A DNA stretch of 64,000 nt from Sciurus carolinensis (GCF_902686445.1 NC_062219.1:145744057-145808056); one strand, 5' to 3'; shown: positions 31,833-42,430, numbered from the stretch's first letter. A program made the numbers and translations. Notes: generated by a model from the letters alone, not told the origin.

Positions 31833-31943
31833 GTTTGGTTTTGAGGTCAGGCTGGTCTGGAACTATTGGGCTCAAATGAGCCTTCCACCTCAGCCTCCCA
31901 AGTAGCCGGGACACAGACACATGCCACAGCCCATCCCAGCTAA
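31833..31943 (-). mobile_element. 7SL-derived monomer (FAM/proto-B1-like)
   Basis: tgaggtcaggctggtctgga, ctcaaatgagccttccacct and cagcctcccaagtagccggg. It lacks an ID half and keeps words typical of early 7SL monomers. Confidence 0.65.
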
Positions 31944-32035
31944 CTTTTATTTCATAACTGGGGAAATTGATTCTCAGAGTTTAAATAACTCGCTCAAACT
32001 CTCTTTCTACTAAGTGGTTGCAAATTAAATTCCAG
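31944..32035 (-). repeat. MIR SINE remnant
   Basis: tttcataactggggaaattg attctcagagtttaaataactcgctcaa is the reverse MIR core. Confidence 0.6.
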
Positions 32036-32196
32036 TCCATTCGCTCTGTGTTTGTTCCCATGTGTTCATTTGTTTGTTTTTACCAGTGCATGCCAACTCC
32101 GAGCCTTCTCCTGGGTCCTCGAACAGCCTTTAGTGTCCTCCTCCTTCTACTTTCACCTCCTGGTGGACCATCAGATCTTTTTCAAAAAAATAGAAT

Positions 32197-32393
32197 GAGC
32201 CAGGCACAGGGGTGCATGCTCGTAATCCCAGCGAGTTCGAAGGCTGAGGCAGGAGGATCCCAAGTTCAAGGCCAGCCTTGGCAATTGAAGGAGAGCTTGT
32301 CTCAAAATAAAAACAATAAAAAGGATTGGGGATACAGGTCCATGGTAGAGTACCCCTGGGTTCTGTCCCCAGGACTTAAAAAAAAAAAAAAAA
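32197..32393 (+). mobile_element. MEN-type SINE
   Basis: gagccaggcacaggggtgca, a single caattgaaggagagc junction and ggattggggatacaggtcca; 16-base A tail. Confidence 0.92.
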
Positions 32394-32988
32394 GGCACAC
32401 TCCTACATTGCTGGTGGGACTGCGATTGGTGCAACCAGTATGGAAAATAGTATGGAGATTCCTCAGAACACTTGGAATGGAACCACCATTTGACCCGCTA
32501 TCCCGCTCCTCAGTTTATACCCAAAGGACTTAAAATCAGCATACTACAGTGACGCAGCCACATCAATGTTTATAGCAGTTCAATTCACAATAGCTAAACT
32601 ATGGAACCAACCTAGGTGCTCTTCAACAGATGAATGGATAGAGAAAATGGGGTATATATATATATAATGGAATATTACTCCACTTTAAAAGAAGAATGAA
32701 ATTATGGCATTTGCAGGTAAATGGGTGGAACTAGAGGATATCATACTGACTGAGTGAAATAAGCCAATTCCCAAAAACCAAAGGTCGAATGTTTTCTCTG
32801 ATAAGCGGATGCTGATACATAGTGGGGGGGTGGGTAGCAAAGATGAAGGAACTTTGGATTATGCAGAGGGGAGTGAGGGGAGGGGTGAGGCAGTGGGGAT
32901 GGGAAGAATGGTAGAATGAGACAGAAAGTATTACCCTATATACGTGTATGAAAAATAAATAAAACTTTAAGTTTTAAAAAAAAAAAAG
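32394..32988 (+). mobile_element. 5'-truncated L1, ORF2 end and 3' UTR
   Basis: cctacattgctggtgggact, gttcaattcacaatagctaa, gatgaatggatagagaaaat, then the purine-rich 3' UTR (ggggagtgaggggaggggtg) and aataaataaaactttaag before a poly(A) tail (32976-32987). It starts right after a SINE poly(A), so no upstream duplication is obvious. Only the last part of ORF2 is represented and it is dead on arrival. Confidence 0.9.
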
Positions 32989-33254
32989 TTCCTGAGGAAC
33001 TCACTCACGGTAATGTTACCTCATCCTTGAGACTGTCGCCCTCATTGGGTCCACTAATGCAGGGGCCGGTCTTGACTTGCTCCTGAAATCATATGTTTTG
33101 GTTTGGACGTCTTCCAAGACCAGTCCAAGCGTCCGGGTTATAGACAGCCATCGGGCCATCCAGCAGATAGCACAGGAAGCCAGAGAGACCAAGGTTCAGG
33201 TTAGCCTGCTGTCACAAGCCAGGACACTTTGGCCAAGGCTCTTTGCTTTTTTGT
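32989..33254. other. Unique sequence
   Basis: gttcctgaggaac at 32988-33000 is a 13-base near-palindrome; otherwise nothing. Confidence 0.4.
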
Positions 33255-33345
33255 CTTATCTTCCTTGACTGCGAAACCTTGGCCAAGGTCACTGACCCAG
33301 AGGCTGTTAGAGGATTACGTGGGATAGTCTCTGAAAAGTACCTGG
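33255..33345 (+). repeat. MIR SINE remnant
   Basis: accttggccaaggtcactga cccagaggc, then ggattacgtgggatag and agtacctggccc. Confidence 0.45.
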
Positions 33346-34404
33346 CCCGAAGTTGCTAGTCAGCAAACAAATCAGAGGCCAGTCCCCAGATCAAGAACCG
33401 CCCTTTCCGCTCTGCTTGGTTCTGTCCCTGTAAAGTCACGGGGAGGAGAATCGCAATTGTTTTGATATTTCTCTTCCCATCCGCTAACAATCTGTTTTCT
33501 GGCACACTTTCAGGTCCTTTCCATTTTAGTCAGACTGAAAGTCAAATGATAATAATAGTATGAAAAAATCTTACCCACTGAAGTATCGTTAATACTTCTA
33601 AGATGGTAAATTGGGCCAACGAGGGTCAAGCTAAAATTTTGTCATTCTTCAGAGCTGGTGTGCTGGACCACATCTTGATTACATTAGATCTTATCTAGAC
33701 AACCTCAAAACCTCTTGTGCTTAGAAAGCTGCTTAAAAAGTATAGAGTATGGCTCACCTGACAAGCCAGCCCCCTATAACGAACTCGATCCTACAGTTAC
33801 TCAAATCCTACCTACGACCCAGATCCTGCATTTTGTTTGGTTCTGGCTCAGAGTTATCTAGCAGAAGAAAAGTGATTTGCAAGTCTGAGTTCAAGTTCGG
33901 GTCAAAATGGTCCCTCTTCTCCTCCTTGCCATCCCACCCTCAACTCCCACTGAGGCCCATGCTTAGCATAGAGAGCCAGGCACACAGTTGAACGATTGAA
34001 TGAATAAATGCATGAGCAATTGTCCCAGCAGGTTGTGAGGCACTAAGTCAAGAGTGCTAGGACACAGGCCATCTGTTTTGCATCGTGACACCGCAGGGTG
34101 TTTGTTTTAGTCATTTCTCTTAGTTCCCTCCAACTTCCCAAGCACCAGCATATTTATAGCCATTCGATAATAACCCTTAGCCAGGGAATTCAAAGTAGTT
34201 CATGATGAGTGACAATAATTAACTGTCCTCCGAAATTATGTCTATGGATAAGGGAGAGAATTGCAAAGGTGAAAATAGAACTCAGGTGTTCTATTATATA
34301 GAACCCTACAGACTTCGCCTCCTGGAAGGGCACAGGTGACCTTCACAGTCCCTTCTGCCACTCCACACCACAAACCTTGTGCTCAGGTGTTCTAAATCCT
34401 TACT
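33346..34404. other. Unique sequence
   Basis: gccaggcacacagttgaacg attgaatgaataaatg at 33977-34012 resembles the 3' end of a MIR/L2 element; otherwise unique. Confidence 0.45.
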
Positions 34405-34535
34405 TTTCCAGAATGTAGCCCAAGGCCACCAGCATCAACATCATCAGGGTGCTTGTGAGCAATGCAGTCTTGGGCCCCTCCCCAGACCTACCAAGTCAAG
34501 GTGTGTGCCTTTTAGCAAAATCCCCAGGCCATAAC
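34405..34535 (+). repeat. MER5-like hAT element remnant
   Basis: ccaccagcatcaacatcatc agggtgcttgtgagcaatgcag, gggcccctccccagacctac and agcaaaatccccagg follow MER5A order. Confidence 0.65.
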
Positions 34536-34598
34536 CATGCTGCTCACCTGGGGAGGTTCTGGATTACTCGTCCTCTCCTCAAGAGGTCCTATGTATTG

Positions 34599-34918
34599 TA
34601 TTAGTCAGGGTTCTCTGACAGTAAGGAACCAACGGAACATATAGATATAATTTCGAGGGGATTTATTAGTTTGGTTTGCACGATCAGTGGCTGGGTGGTC
34701 CCTCAGTGACCAACTGCAGACCGGAAAGCTGAGGAAACCAGTAGCTACGCAGTCCCAGAAGCTGGAGCCTCAGAAGAGGGACCAATGACACAGCCCCATT
34801 CTGAGGTCAAAGGCCTGGAGAGTTGCTGGCCCATGTCTGAGTCAAAGGCTGAAGAAGCTGGAGCCTGTCCACAGGAGACGGCAATAGCAAAAGAATCCCT
34901 GCGCAACAAGAACTGAAT
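34599..34918. repeat. LTR-like dispersed repeat, family not named
   Basis: gtattagtcagggttctctg, then aaccaacggaacatatagat and ggggatttattagtttgg. I recognise this as a common mammalian interspersed repeat but cannot name the subfamily. Confidence 0.5.
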
Positions 34919-34919
34919 T

Positions 34920-34978
34920 CGGTGTGCTGGGGATGGGACCCAGGGCCTCACGTGTGCCAAGCACTTGCTGTTCCCCAC
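34920..34978 (-). mobile_element. ID SINE, truncated
   Basis: ggtgtgctggggatgggacc cagggcctcacgtgtgccaag; the A-box end is missing. Confidence 0.8.
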
Positions 34979-34982
34979 CTTT

Positions 34983-35139
34983 TCCTTTTCCTGTGATCGA
35001 ATCCAGGGGTGCTCTACCATTCAGCCACACCCCCCAGCCCTTTTTATTTTATCTTGAGACAGGGTCTCACCAAGTTGCACAGACTGGCCTTGAACTAGAT
35101 CCTCCTACCTCAGCCTCCCCAGTCACTGGAATGTCAGAC
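34983..35139 (-). mobile_element. MEN-type SINE, 5' shortened
   Basis: gtgatcgaatccaggggtgc, gccacaccccccagccc and the B1 half to ggaatgtcagact. Confidence 0.88.
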
Positions 35140-36703
35140 TAAATATTTAAATTGTACCACATTTAGCATGCAGCAAACATCTATGTGTTTGCAGAAAGAA
35201 AGACCAACTTGATGCACAAACCCGAGACATCATATTTTTAAGGATGCCCTCGCAGATGTGCTAAAACAGAAAAATGATCTGTTCCTAATCACTGGGGACA
35301 GGTGACTATAAATTTCAAAGAGTAAATGTAAAAGCTGATTCATAACCCATCGCTAGGATGCAAGATGGTCCAAAAGAAGCCCATACAATGCTGCTTTTCC
35401 AGTTCAGGAGCATAGAATAGCAAGCTTTGTGGGAAGGTAACTTGATACCCAGAAAAAAAAAAATATTTGAAAACACACTCTGAGAATTGAAGGCATTGAA
35501 ATCAATCATAAATTCATCTCATTATTTCCTGCCTTTCACTCACAGCCGTACTCCAACAGCTTGGTTCGAAATGACTACAACTAGGAAAATTTCCTGCTTT
35601 CTCAAGGCCCCAGACAAAACCCACTGGGAATGGAAGAACTATGCAGAGAGATGGTGGAGATTTTCCATAAGTTGAATTTTTTATTATAGCAACTGCTGCT
35701 TTAAAAGCCAGTCATAACTCATATGGCTTACAAATGACTGTCTCATACAGAGAATGCAAAGTTATCCTCTTCCAAGGAGATGCACACTTGCCCCGGATCC
35801 TAGGGGTGGTTTGCACTTGAGATTCTGTAACAGCTGAGGTGCCTGTGAAATGCACCAAGTCATTTTGGGAACAGCTCCTGTCTGGGTATCTTTGTCACTC
35901 TGGACTATGATTGTCCTCGGCTGCCAGGATATGCTTGATGGGCCTCAGTCACCGACAACAAATGACTAGCAATAGTTTTAGGATTTTAGTTTGAAGAACT
36001 TCAAGGTCATGACATGTAATGCTTGAATCTCCTAGGAACAGCCCTACCAAGTGTCATCCAGCCAAGACAAGAATATCTCTTGTAACAAGGAATGCATTAC
36101 CTCCCAAAGCACTTTTTTTCCCAAGTTCCATCTCAACTATTCATACAGCCTCTTCTTTGGTACCAGAACACCGCGCTGGAACCAAAGGCAGATTCGTCAT
36201 GTACTGTGAATGACACCTATACTTTCACGCTCTCTGTTTCTGTTCAGATTTTTGGCTTCAAGCAACAGATCTGTACTCTGTTACCTTCAGCAAATAAGAA
36301 ATTTACTGTGAAGAGTGGAAGGAAGAGGTAATTTTTAAGTAACACCCTCAGGATAAATCAGATCCAATGGTTTTCTGTCTTACACATTCCAGTCCCAGGG
36401 AAGCTCCATCTGCTAAGTCTCAATGGATGTCCACTCCTTGGCCAGACAGAGGCCAATACCACCTAAACTGCCTGTGGCCCAATGGGGAGAGTTCTCCAAG
36501 GGGGAAATGAGGTGCTATTAGCAGAAAGGGAAATACTATTGGCAGAAAACCAACAGCGGTTTGCAAACTCAGTCCTGCCCTTGCTCAAACCTGAAAGGCC
36601 TCCTCCATCTCTAGCCAGTTCCACTACAGGGCAAGCCCTTCCCAACCCCAAACCCCACGATCAGATTTTAATGTCTTGAAGTACAGAAACCAAATCTCCA
36701 AAT
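35140..36703. other. Unique sequence
   Basis: 1.5 kb without repeats I recognise. All ORFs are below 80 codons. No exon signature is convincing. Confidence 0.45.
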
Positions 36704-37053
36704 CTTTTTTTTTTTTTTTTTGCACCAGGGATCAAACCCTGGGGACCTTAACCACTGAGCCACATCCCAGCCCTTTTTATATTTTTTTTAATTTTTTTTT
36801 AGTTGCTGATGTACCTTTATTTTTATTTATTTATATGCAGTGCTGAGAATCAAATCCAGTGCTTCACATATTTGAGGCAAGTGCACTACCACTGAGCCAC
36901 AACCCCTGCCCCTTTATATTTTATTTAGAGACAGGTTCTTGCTAAGTTGCTTAGGGCCTTGTTAAGTTGCTGAGGCTGGCTTTGAACTCATCATCCTCCT
37001 GCCTCAGCCTCCTGAGCCTCTGGGATCACAGACCTGTGCCACTGCGCCCAGCT
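36704..37053 (-). mobile_element. MEN-type SINE split by an ID insertion
   Basis: Outer ID half 36704-36790 (gcaccagggatcaaaccctg to cacatcccagccc). The B1 half resumes at about 36913 (tttatattttatttagagac) and runs to ccactgcgcccagct. Confidence 0.88.
36795..36912 (-). mobile_element. ID SINE with long AT tail, nested
   Basis: agttgctgatgtacctttat, atatgcagtgctgagaatca and gagccacaacccctgcccc. The tail type matches 46628, 58151 and 59990. Confidence 0.85.
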
Positions 37054-37198
37054 AGGAGCCACATCTTTTACTTGTTGGCTCTGCCACATCACTTAGCTAA
37101 TGTCACTTAGCAGGTGTGCACTTGCACACTGTTGCTGATTCCAAGAGAGCAGACAGTGTCTCCCTTCAACAAGGTGAATGTCAGAAACCACAGTGAGG

Positions 37199-37290
37199 GG
37201 CTGGGGAGATAGCTCAGCTGGTAGAGTGCTTGCCTTGTAAGCACAAGGCCCTGAGTTCGATCCCCAGTACCGCAAAAAAAAAAAAAAAGA
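37199..37290 (+). mobile_element. ID SINE, well preserved Pol III boxes
   Basis: ggggctggggagatagctca gctggtagag holds the A box, gagttcgatccccag the B box; 14-base A tail. It resembles a tRNA gene but has no cloverleaf 3' half. Confidence 0.93.
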
Positions 37291-37351
37291 AAAGAAACCA
37301 CAGTGAGTGTAGAAAATGGGGAATCACTATGAGCCCTGAAATGCATATAGT

Positions 37352-37545
37352 CGCTGGGTGTACTGGTGCAGTGGTACACACCTTTAATATCAGCTACTGG
37401 AGAGGCTGAGGCAGAAGGATGGCAAATTCAAGGTCAGCCTGGGCAACTTAGCAAGACCCTGCTCAATAAAAAAATTTAAAAAAAAAAGGGTGGTGGGGAT
37501 GTAGTTCAGGGGTAAAGTGCTCCTGGGTTCAATCCCCAGTACAAA
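37352..37545 (+). mobile_element. MEN-type SINE
   Basis: gctgggtgtactggtgcagt, cagcctgggcaacttagc, gtggggatgtagttcagggg and gttcaatccccagtac. Confidence 0.9.
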
Positions 37546-37622
37546 ATATATATGTGTGTGTATATATTTATTTATATACATATATATGTATATATATGTA
37601 CACACACACACACACATATACA
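37546..37622. repeat. (TA)n/(TG)n/(CA)n tract at a SINE 3' end
   Basis: atatatatgtgtgtgtatat, then TATT and (CA)9; dyad-symmetric TGTGTG...CACACA. Confidence 0.93.
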
Positions 37623-37830
37623 TTGTACAGTCAAATCTCCTTCATTTTAGGATTTTGTGACACACAGGATTTCTATTGGTTAAATAGAGTTTCTTTTCAT
37701 GATTATAATGTTAACTTAAAATGCTTCAACATATTAATGTTCATCCTCTGGTGCTTCAACTATTTTTATTCTTGCATTCAGGCAACAACCAGTAATTGTG
37801 CAAGGATCCAAGAATACAAATAGGAGCATC

Positions 37831-37905
37831 AGGGCTAGGGATGTACCTCAGGGTAAAGCATGTGCTTAGCATGCATGAGACCCTTGTTCCATCCCAGCAT
37901 GCATC
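37831..37905 (+). mobile_element. ID SINE
   Basis: gggctagggatgtacctcag, catgtgcttagcatgcatga and ccttgttccatcccagcatg. Confidence 0.85.
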
Positions 37906-37926
37906 TCTCCCCTCCCAAGGGGGGGG

Positions 37927-37972
37927 AATATATATATATATATATACATATATGTACATATGTGCATGTGCA
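37927..37972. repeat. (TA)n-rich patch
   Basis: atatatatatatatatacat then mixed TATG; preceded by a G8 run (37920-37927). Confidence 0.9.
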
Positions 37973-38109
37973 CTTCAGATTTGTCTCTGCCCTCAAGGAG
38001 CTTATCACGATTGGTGACTGAGGGACAGAAAAATGAAATAGGAATTACAGAACACAATATGAGAATCTGTATACCAAAGGTACAGTGTAGATGCCTCTCA
38101 GATCCTCAA

Positions 38110-38312
38110 GGTAAAATTTCTCAAAGTACATGCTCAGACTTTCTACAACAAACTCACTCCTGGAAACTCTTACATTGCAGACCTCTAGGCCCATGTGGAG
38201 CCGGAGAATCAAGCAGTTAGCCAGTGGTTGGGGCTGGGAGATTTTTAACAAGCTCCCTGGGTAATTTCTATGCATATTGTAAATTGAGATCCGGTACTCT
38301 GGGGATAAGTGC
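38110..38312. repeat. hAT/MER-type remnant
   Basis: ctcaaagtacatgctcagac, aggcccatgtggagccggag and ttaacaagctccctgggtaa resemble MER5/Charlie nonautonomous elements. Confidence 0.5.
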
Positions 38313-38925
38313 TTACGTTTTGATTGTACAAAATGTTATAATAGGGTTGAATAGGGAAATCTCATAGACCAAAAAGAGGAAAAGAAATAAACTATTAAAA
38401 TCCCAGCAAAACAAAACACAAACTCTCACTTGTTTATCACTGAATAAAACGTGACTCCATGCAGACTCATACCTGTTTTCTGTAACTTGCCTATTATGGA
38501 CACTACTAGATCCTAAAGGAGACGGCAGCCTACTGCACAAGACAGTCTTCAGACTGGGAGAGGCCAGAAGCCTGCCCTGTCCGCGTGTGACACATCTGCG
38601 GGCGCCTGGTGCGGGGTTCCGCTCACTCTCCACTCCCTTTAATGTCAGTCATCCAGTTGTTAAGGGACCCACTTCCCACAGGGGACGATGCAGCAGCTGT
38701 AATGTGCGTAGCTGTTGCTGATATTATCTCCCATCGTGTGACGGTCGCTCATGGATCTCACACCCACTGGACTTCACCCATCTTCTCTGAGCGTAGGAGA
38801 GGAGGAAATAGCTGGAGAACCTGCTACCGACTCAGGTCAAGCGCACAGAAGAAGTGAAGTCTAACTCTCCCTGGGCCAAAAGCCTTGGAAATTACCAAAC
38901 ATTTAGGGGGGGAATGAATAAATAG
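38313..38925. other. Unique sequence
   Basis: 38580-38820 is CpG-retaining, with gttgctgatattatctccca and cgtgtgacggtcgctc. No gene seen. Confidence 0.4.
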
Positions 38926-39008
38926 GACCGAAGACGTTGCTCCTCATCTTCACAAGCTGAGGCTCTGGGTTCAATTCCAGCACCAAGAAATAAACAAACA
39001 AATAAACA
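38926..39008 (+). mobile_element. ID SINE, diverged
   Basis: aggaccgaagacgttgctcc, ggctctgggttcaattccag and an (ACAAATAA)n tail. Confidence 0.7.
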
Positions 39009-39289
39009 GACCCTCTTTCTAACCGTAGGCTCCAGATTCCCAGGAAGAGACTGCACAAGCCTGGCCTTAGAGGTGGAGGTTCGAGGCGAGCCCGCGCGGT
39101 CTCCTCGTGTACTTGGGGACAGTCGGTTGTCCTCTGTGCCTAGATCTCCCCCACTGTGGGGAGCTGGCAGCATCTGCCTGGCATCCAGGAGTTTGGCAGA
39201 ACAAAATGGATCACAGATACAAACGTATTTCATCCATACTCTTAAGTCAGGGCTTCCTACCCAGGGGACCACGAACCCCATCGGCCCTG
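39009..39289. other. Unique sequence
   Basis: The 165-codon minus-strand ORF 38892-39389 starts in unique DNA and ends through the ID element; rejected as a gene. Confidence 0.45.
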
Positions 39290-39565
39290 GCCTCGGGATT
39301 TTAATGAACATCCGGACGTCATAAATAAAACCGGGCTTGGAGACACACATGTGCTTTATTCTGGGGAGAGGGTCCATCGCTTTCATCAAATTTTCAAAGG
39401 AGTCTATGACCTAAATTGGTATCCCGTTCCCCTTTCCTCTGTAATTAATTATGGAGTGTTTATTGAGCCTTCCCCACGGACTCTGTCATTAGCCTGCGGC
39501 TGACTTCACCCCTCCTCTAACCTCGGCGCGGTCCAGGAGGCTGGACGGGGTTTATAGTGGTTTGG
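39290..39565. promoter_or_regulatory. Candidate conserved non-coding block D
   Basis: ccggacgtcataaataaaac (39311-39330) combines a CRE-like GACGTCA and a Hox/Cdx-like ATAAA. tctgtaattaattatggagt (39438-39457) is a homeodomain double site. Repeat-free; inference only. Confidence 0.3.
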
Positions 39566-40265
39566 GTTTCACTTTATAGGAGGGAGGGGGTGAGGATCAT
39601 GCCCCCAGAGACGCCTGGGAGGCGTGACCTCATCCCTGGGGGAATCCAAACCCACGCGCCTCCCTGGCGGAGCGGTGGCGAGGGCCCTGTTCTGAGTCTC
39701 GCTCCTGCTTTCCACCCAGCAGCACCTAACATATGGCATGGGCATCGAAGCTGATGGAAACAGAGGTTCATTCTTAACCCTTAAAAAAACAGTCAGCCCA
39801 CGTGGCCTTAGCTCCCCTCCCTGAATGCCCCTCTGTTCCCCGACGTCTGCCCCATGTCCACCCCTCCAGCAGCTCCTTGCCTTCCCTCCCGTTGCTCCTT
39901 CCCATGCCTCCTCTTGTCACCCTGGAGCCCCCGACCCTCTGGATTCCACAGGCGCCTCCCCAGTGTCCGTTACCTGACCCCCACCTGCCCTAGTCCATGC
40001 CTTCATCAGCCTCCCCCGACCCTGGTCCCTTCAGGTTATACCTCCCTACCTGGGGGGAACCAGGCAGGAAAAGGGTGAAGGACAACGTAGGAAAAGGCTA
40101 GAGCTGGGGATGACGGGGCGGGGGGAGGGGCTGCAGGGAAGAAACCCTGGGAAGCAGGCTGTGGCCTCCCTGTGACTGCTTCCTCAAGGTGTTTGCTTAA
40201 TGTCCGATGGGACAGAAAGTAGAGATGGTATCTTCTCACCAGTCTTGTAAAAAAGTGAGAGAAGA
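39566..40265. other. Unique GC-rich sequence
   Basis: C-rich, Ser/Pro-biased ORFs at 39802-40078 are low complexity and unsupported. Confidence 0.45.
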
Positions 40266-40340
40266 GGGCAGCGGGTGTAGCTTAACCATAGAGCACTTGC
40301 CTGACACACAGGAGGCCCTGGGTGAACTCTAGTACCACGG
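40266..40340 (+). mobile_element. ID SINE
   Basis: gagggcagcgggtgtagctt, gagcacttgcctgacacac and gtgaactctagtacc. Confidence 0.85.
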
Positions 40341-40552
40341 GGATGATGCAGAAGGAGGAGGAGGAGGAGGTGGAGGAGGAAGAAGAGGAGGAAGAGGAGG
40401 AGGAGGAGAAGGAATAAGAAGGAGGAGGAAGAGGAGTAACAAGAAGGGGGAGGAAGAGGAAGAGGAGGAAGGAGACAAAGAGGAGAAGGAGGAGAAGGAG
40501 GAGGAGGAGGGGAGTGGGGAGGAGGAGGAAGAGGGGGAGGAGGAAGAAATAA
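40341..40552. repeat. (GGA)n/(GAA)n polypurine array
   Basis: About 210 bases of GGA, GAA and GGGGA with only a handful of pyrimidines; grows from the ID 3' end. It encodes spurious poly-Ser/Pro/Leu frames on the minus strand. Confidence 0.95.
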
Positions 40553-40555
40553 CAA

Positions 40556-40744
40556 AGTGCCTAGCGTGGTAGCACAAGCCTGTCAGCACAGAGTTCAGGA
40601 GGCTGAGGCAGGAGAATTGCAAGTTTGAGGCCAGCCTGGACAACTTAGCAAAAATAAAAAAATAAAAAGGGCTGGGGATGTAGCTCTGTGGCAGAACTCT
40701 TGCCCAGCATGTCCAGGACCCTGGGCTCCATCCTCTGCACAGAA
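40556..40744 (+). mobile_element. MEN-type SINE
   Basis: gtgcctagcgtggtagcaca, gccagcctggacaacttagc, gctggggatgtagctctgtg and gggctccatcctctgcaca. Confidence 0.9.
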
Positions 40745-40815
40745 GAAGGGGGAGGAAGAGGAATAAGAGCAGGAGGAGGAGGGGAGATGGGGAAAAAAGA
40801 GGGGGAGAGAATAAG
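40745..40815. repeat. Purine-rich tract at a SINE 3' end
   Basis: gaagggggaggaagaggaat, aggaggaggggagatgggg and similar units. Confidence 0.88.
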
Positions 40816-40849
40816 GGATAATGAAGGCTGAGGGACGAGAACATTGCAT

Positions 40850-40940
40850 AGGGCCCGGGCTGCAGCTCGGTGGTGGGGCACCTGCCTGGCATGTGCAGGG
40901 CCCTGGGTTCCAACCCCAGCACCAAATACATAAATTAATA
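40850..40940 (+). mobile_element. ID SINE
   Basis: gggcccgggctgcagctcgg tggtggggcacctgcctggc and ggttccaaccccagcaccaaa; a GC-rich variant. Confidence 0.9.
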
Positions 40941-41575
40941 GAAAAGCAGAAGGAAGAGTGGGCTGCACGGGGAGACGAACTGCAATACCAGTCTCGAAGG
41001 AGCTGCAGCCCCACAGCAGGAAACCTGAGAGCACCTGGCCCACCAGAGTCGGCCGTCACTGGGTTGAAATGGCCAGACCTTTATCTCACCCCCATTCAGG
41101 CCTGAGATTCAGAGTGCCCTGAAAATGGCATGATTTGGGGCAAGGCGGCTCTCTGCAGACCCTGAAGGAGACAACATCTGGAGATTGACTCTGACCACAC
41201 TTCCCACAGCTGGACCCCAATTCTTCCTCAAAGGAGGGGTTCGCTACTGCACCTCTGCATCTCCTAGAGCTGAGGTGGTCCAGAAAACCAAGCACAACTT
41301 GTGGAGGGGGGATGGAGTCCCCAGGGGGATGGCATCACCAGGCTCTCCAGATGGTGATTGAGCACTCGTGCCAAACCTAGAAGTAGGCTAGGCACTGCGG
41401 ATCCAGGTGGACCCACCATCCCCACACTCCATCCACCAGGCAAGGCAAACACGCAGGAAGTGCTGAGAGAAGAGGTTCAGGGACCGTGGGACAGAGAAGG
41501 GGCACCTCACCTAGCCAGGGGAGGGCCAGGGGTCTCTCATCCTCCCAGCAGATAGAGGTCAGAACATGCTACCCC
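40941..41575. other. Unique sequence
   Basis: Nothing recognised. Confidence 0.45.
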
Positions 41576-41643
41576 AGGGCTGGGAGTGAGGCTCAGTGTG
41601 AAAAGCAAGTGCAAGACCCTAGGTTCAATCCTCAGCACTGCAA
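41576..41643 (+). mobile_element. ID SINE
   Basis: agggctgggagtgaggctca and taggttcaatcctcagcact, then directly into the GATA array. Confidence 0.87.
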
Positions 41644-41716
41644 GACAGATAGACAGACAGATAGGATAGCTAGATTAGATAGATAGATTAGATAGACTGA
41701 TAGATGATAGCTAGAT

Positions 41717-41763
<47 letters not shown>

Positions 41764-41929
41764 GATAACTAGATTAGATAGATAGAATAGCTAGATTAGA
41801 TAGCTAGATACATAGATACATAGGATAGCTAGATTAGATAGATATATAATAGATAGCTAGATTATAGGATAACTAGATTAGATAGATTAGATAGGATAGC
41901 TAGATTAGATAGATATATAATAGCTAGAT

Positions 41930-41977
<48 letters not shown>

Positions 41978-42005
41978 ATAACTAGATTAGATAGGATAGC
42001 TAGAT

Positions 42006-42053
<48 letters not shown>

Positions 42054-42081
42054 CAGACAGATAGATATAGATGATAGACAA
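41641..42081. repeat. 440-bp (GATA)n composite array
   Basis: Pure GATA blocks (41722-41762, 41932-41974, 42011-42051) alternate with a higher-order module gatagctagattagatag, often led by agataggatag or gataactag, repeated about ten times. It is seeded at the ID 3' end. Confidence 0.96.
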
Positions 42082-42315
42082 CACCAAATTATGACTCTTT
42101 GGCATAAGGATTGTTTGAGGCTAAAACAAAGGAGAAACAACAAAAAGAGCTCTTTGTCCTCCTTCCATCTGCCTAAAAGCAGGACATAAATTTCCCTTCA
42201 TGAATGACTTTCCCCTTCCCCAGTCTCTTACCAAGAGGAAGAAAAACAAGAATTATAACTTGAGATATAAAATCGGCACCAAGATGGACCTGCAGAAACC
42301 TTACTAAGACAGACA
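42082..42315. other. Unique sequence
   Basis: Nothing recognised. Confidence 0.4.
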
Positions 42316-42430
42316 AGCGGGGCGCAGATTCACACGCCTACAATCCCAGCAGCTGGGGAGGCCGAGGTGGAAGCACCCTGAGTTCAAACCAGCTTCTGCA
42401 ACTTAGCGAGGCCCTAAGCAACTTGCAGTT
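42316..42430 (+). mobile_element. MEN-type SINE, B1 half only
   Basis: agcggggcgcagattcacac, gcagctggggaggccgaggt and cttagcgaggccctaagcaa; the ID half is absent. Confidence 0.85.

Noticed and set aside
32018..32533. 171-codon plus-strand ORF
   Set aside because: It spans a MEN element and the start of the truncated L1, so it is a chance fusion of repeats.
37199..37290. tRNA gene
   Set aside because: A and B boxes are present, but the sequence continues into a poly(A) tail and cannot form a tRNA cloverleaf; it is an ID SINE.
40184..40931. Ser/Pro/Leu-rich ORFs on the minus strand
   Set aside because: They are translations of the GGA purine array and flanking SINEs.
41641..42081. CRISPR-like array
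   Set aside because: Units are 4 bases with composite variants, there are no spacers, and the context is mammalian.
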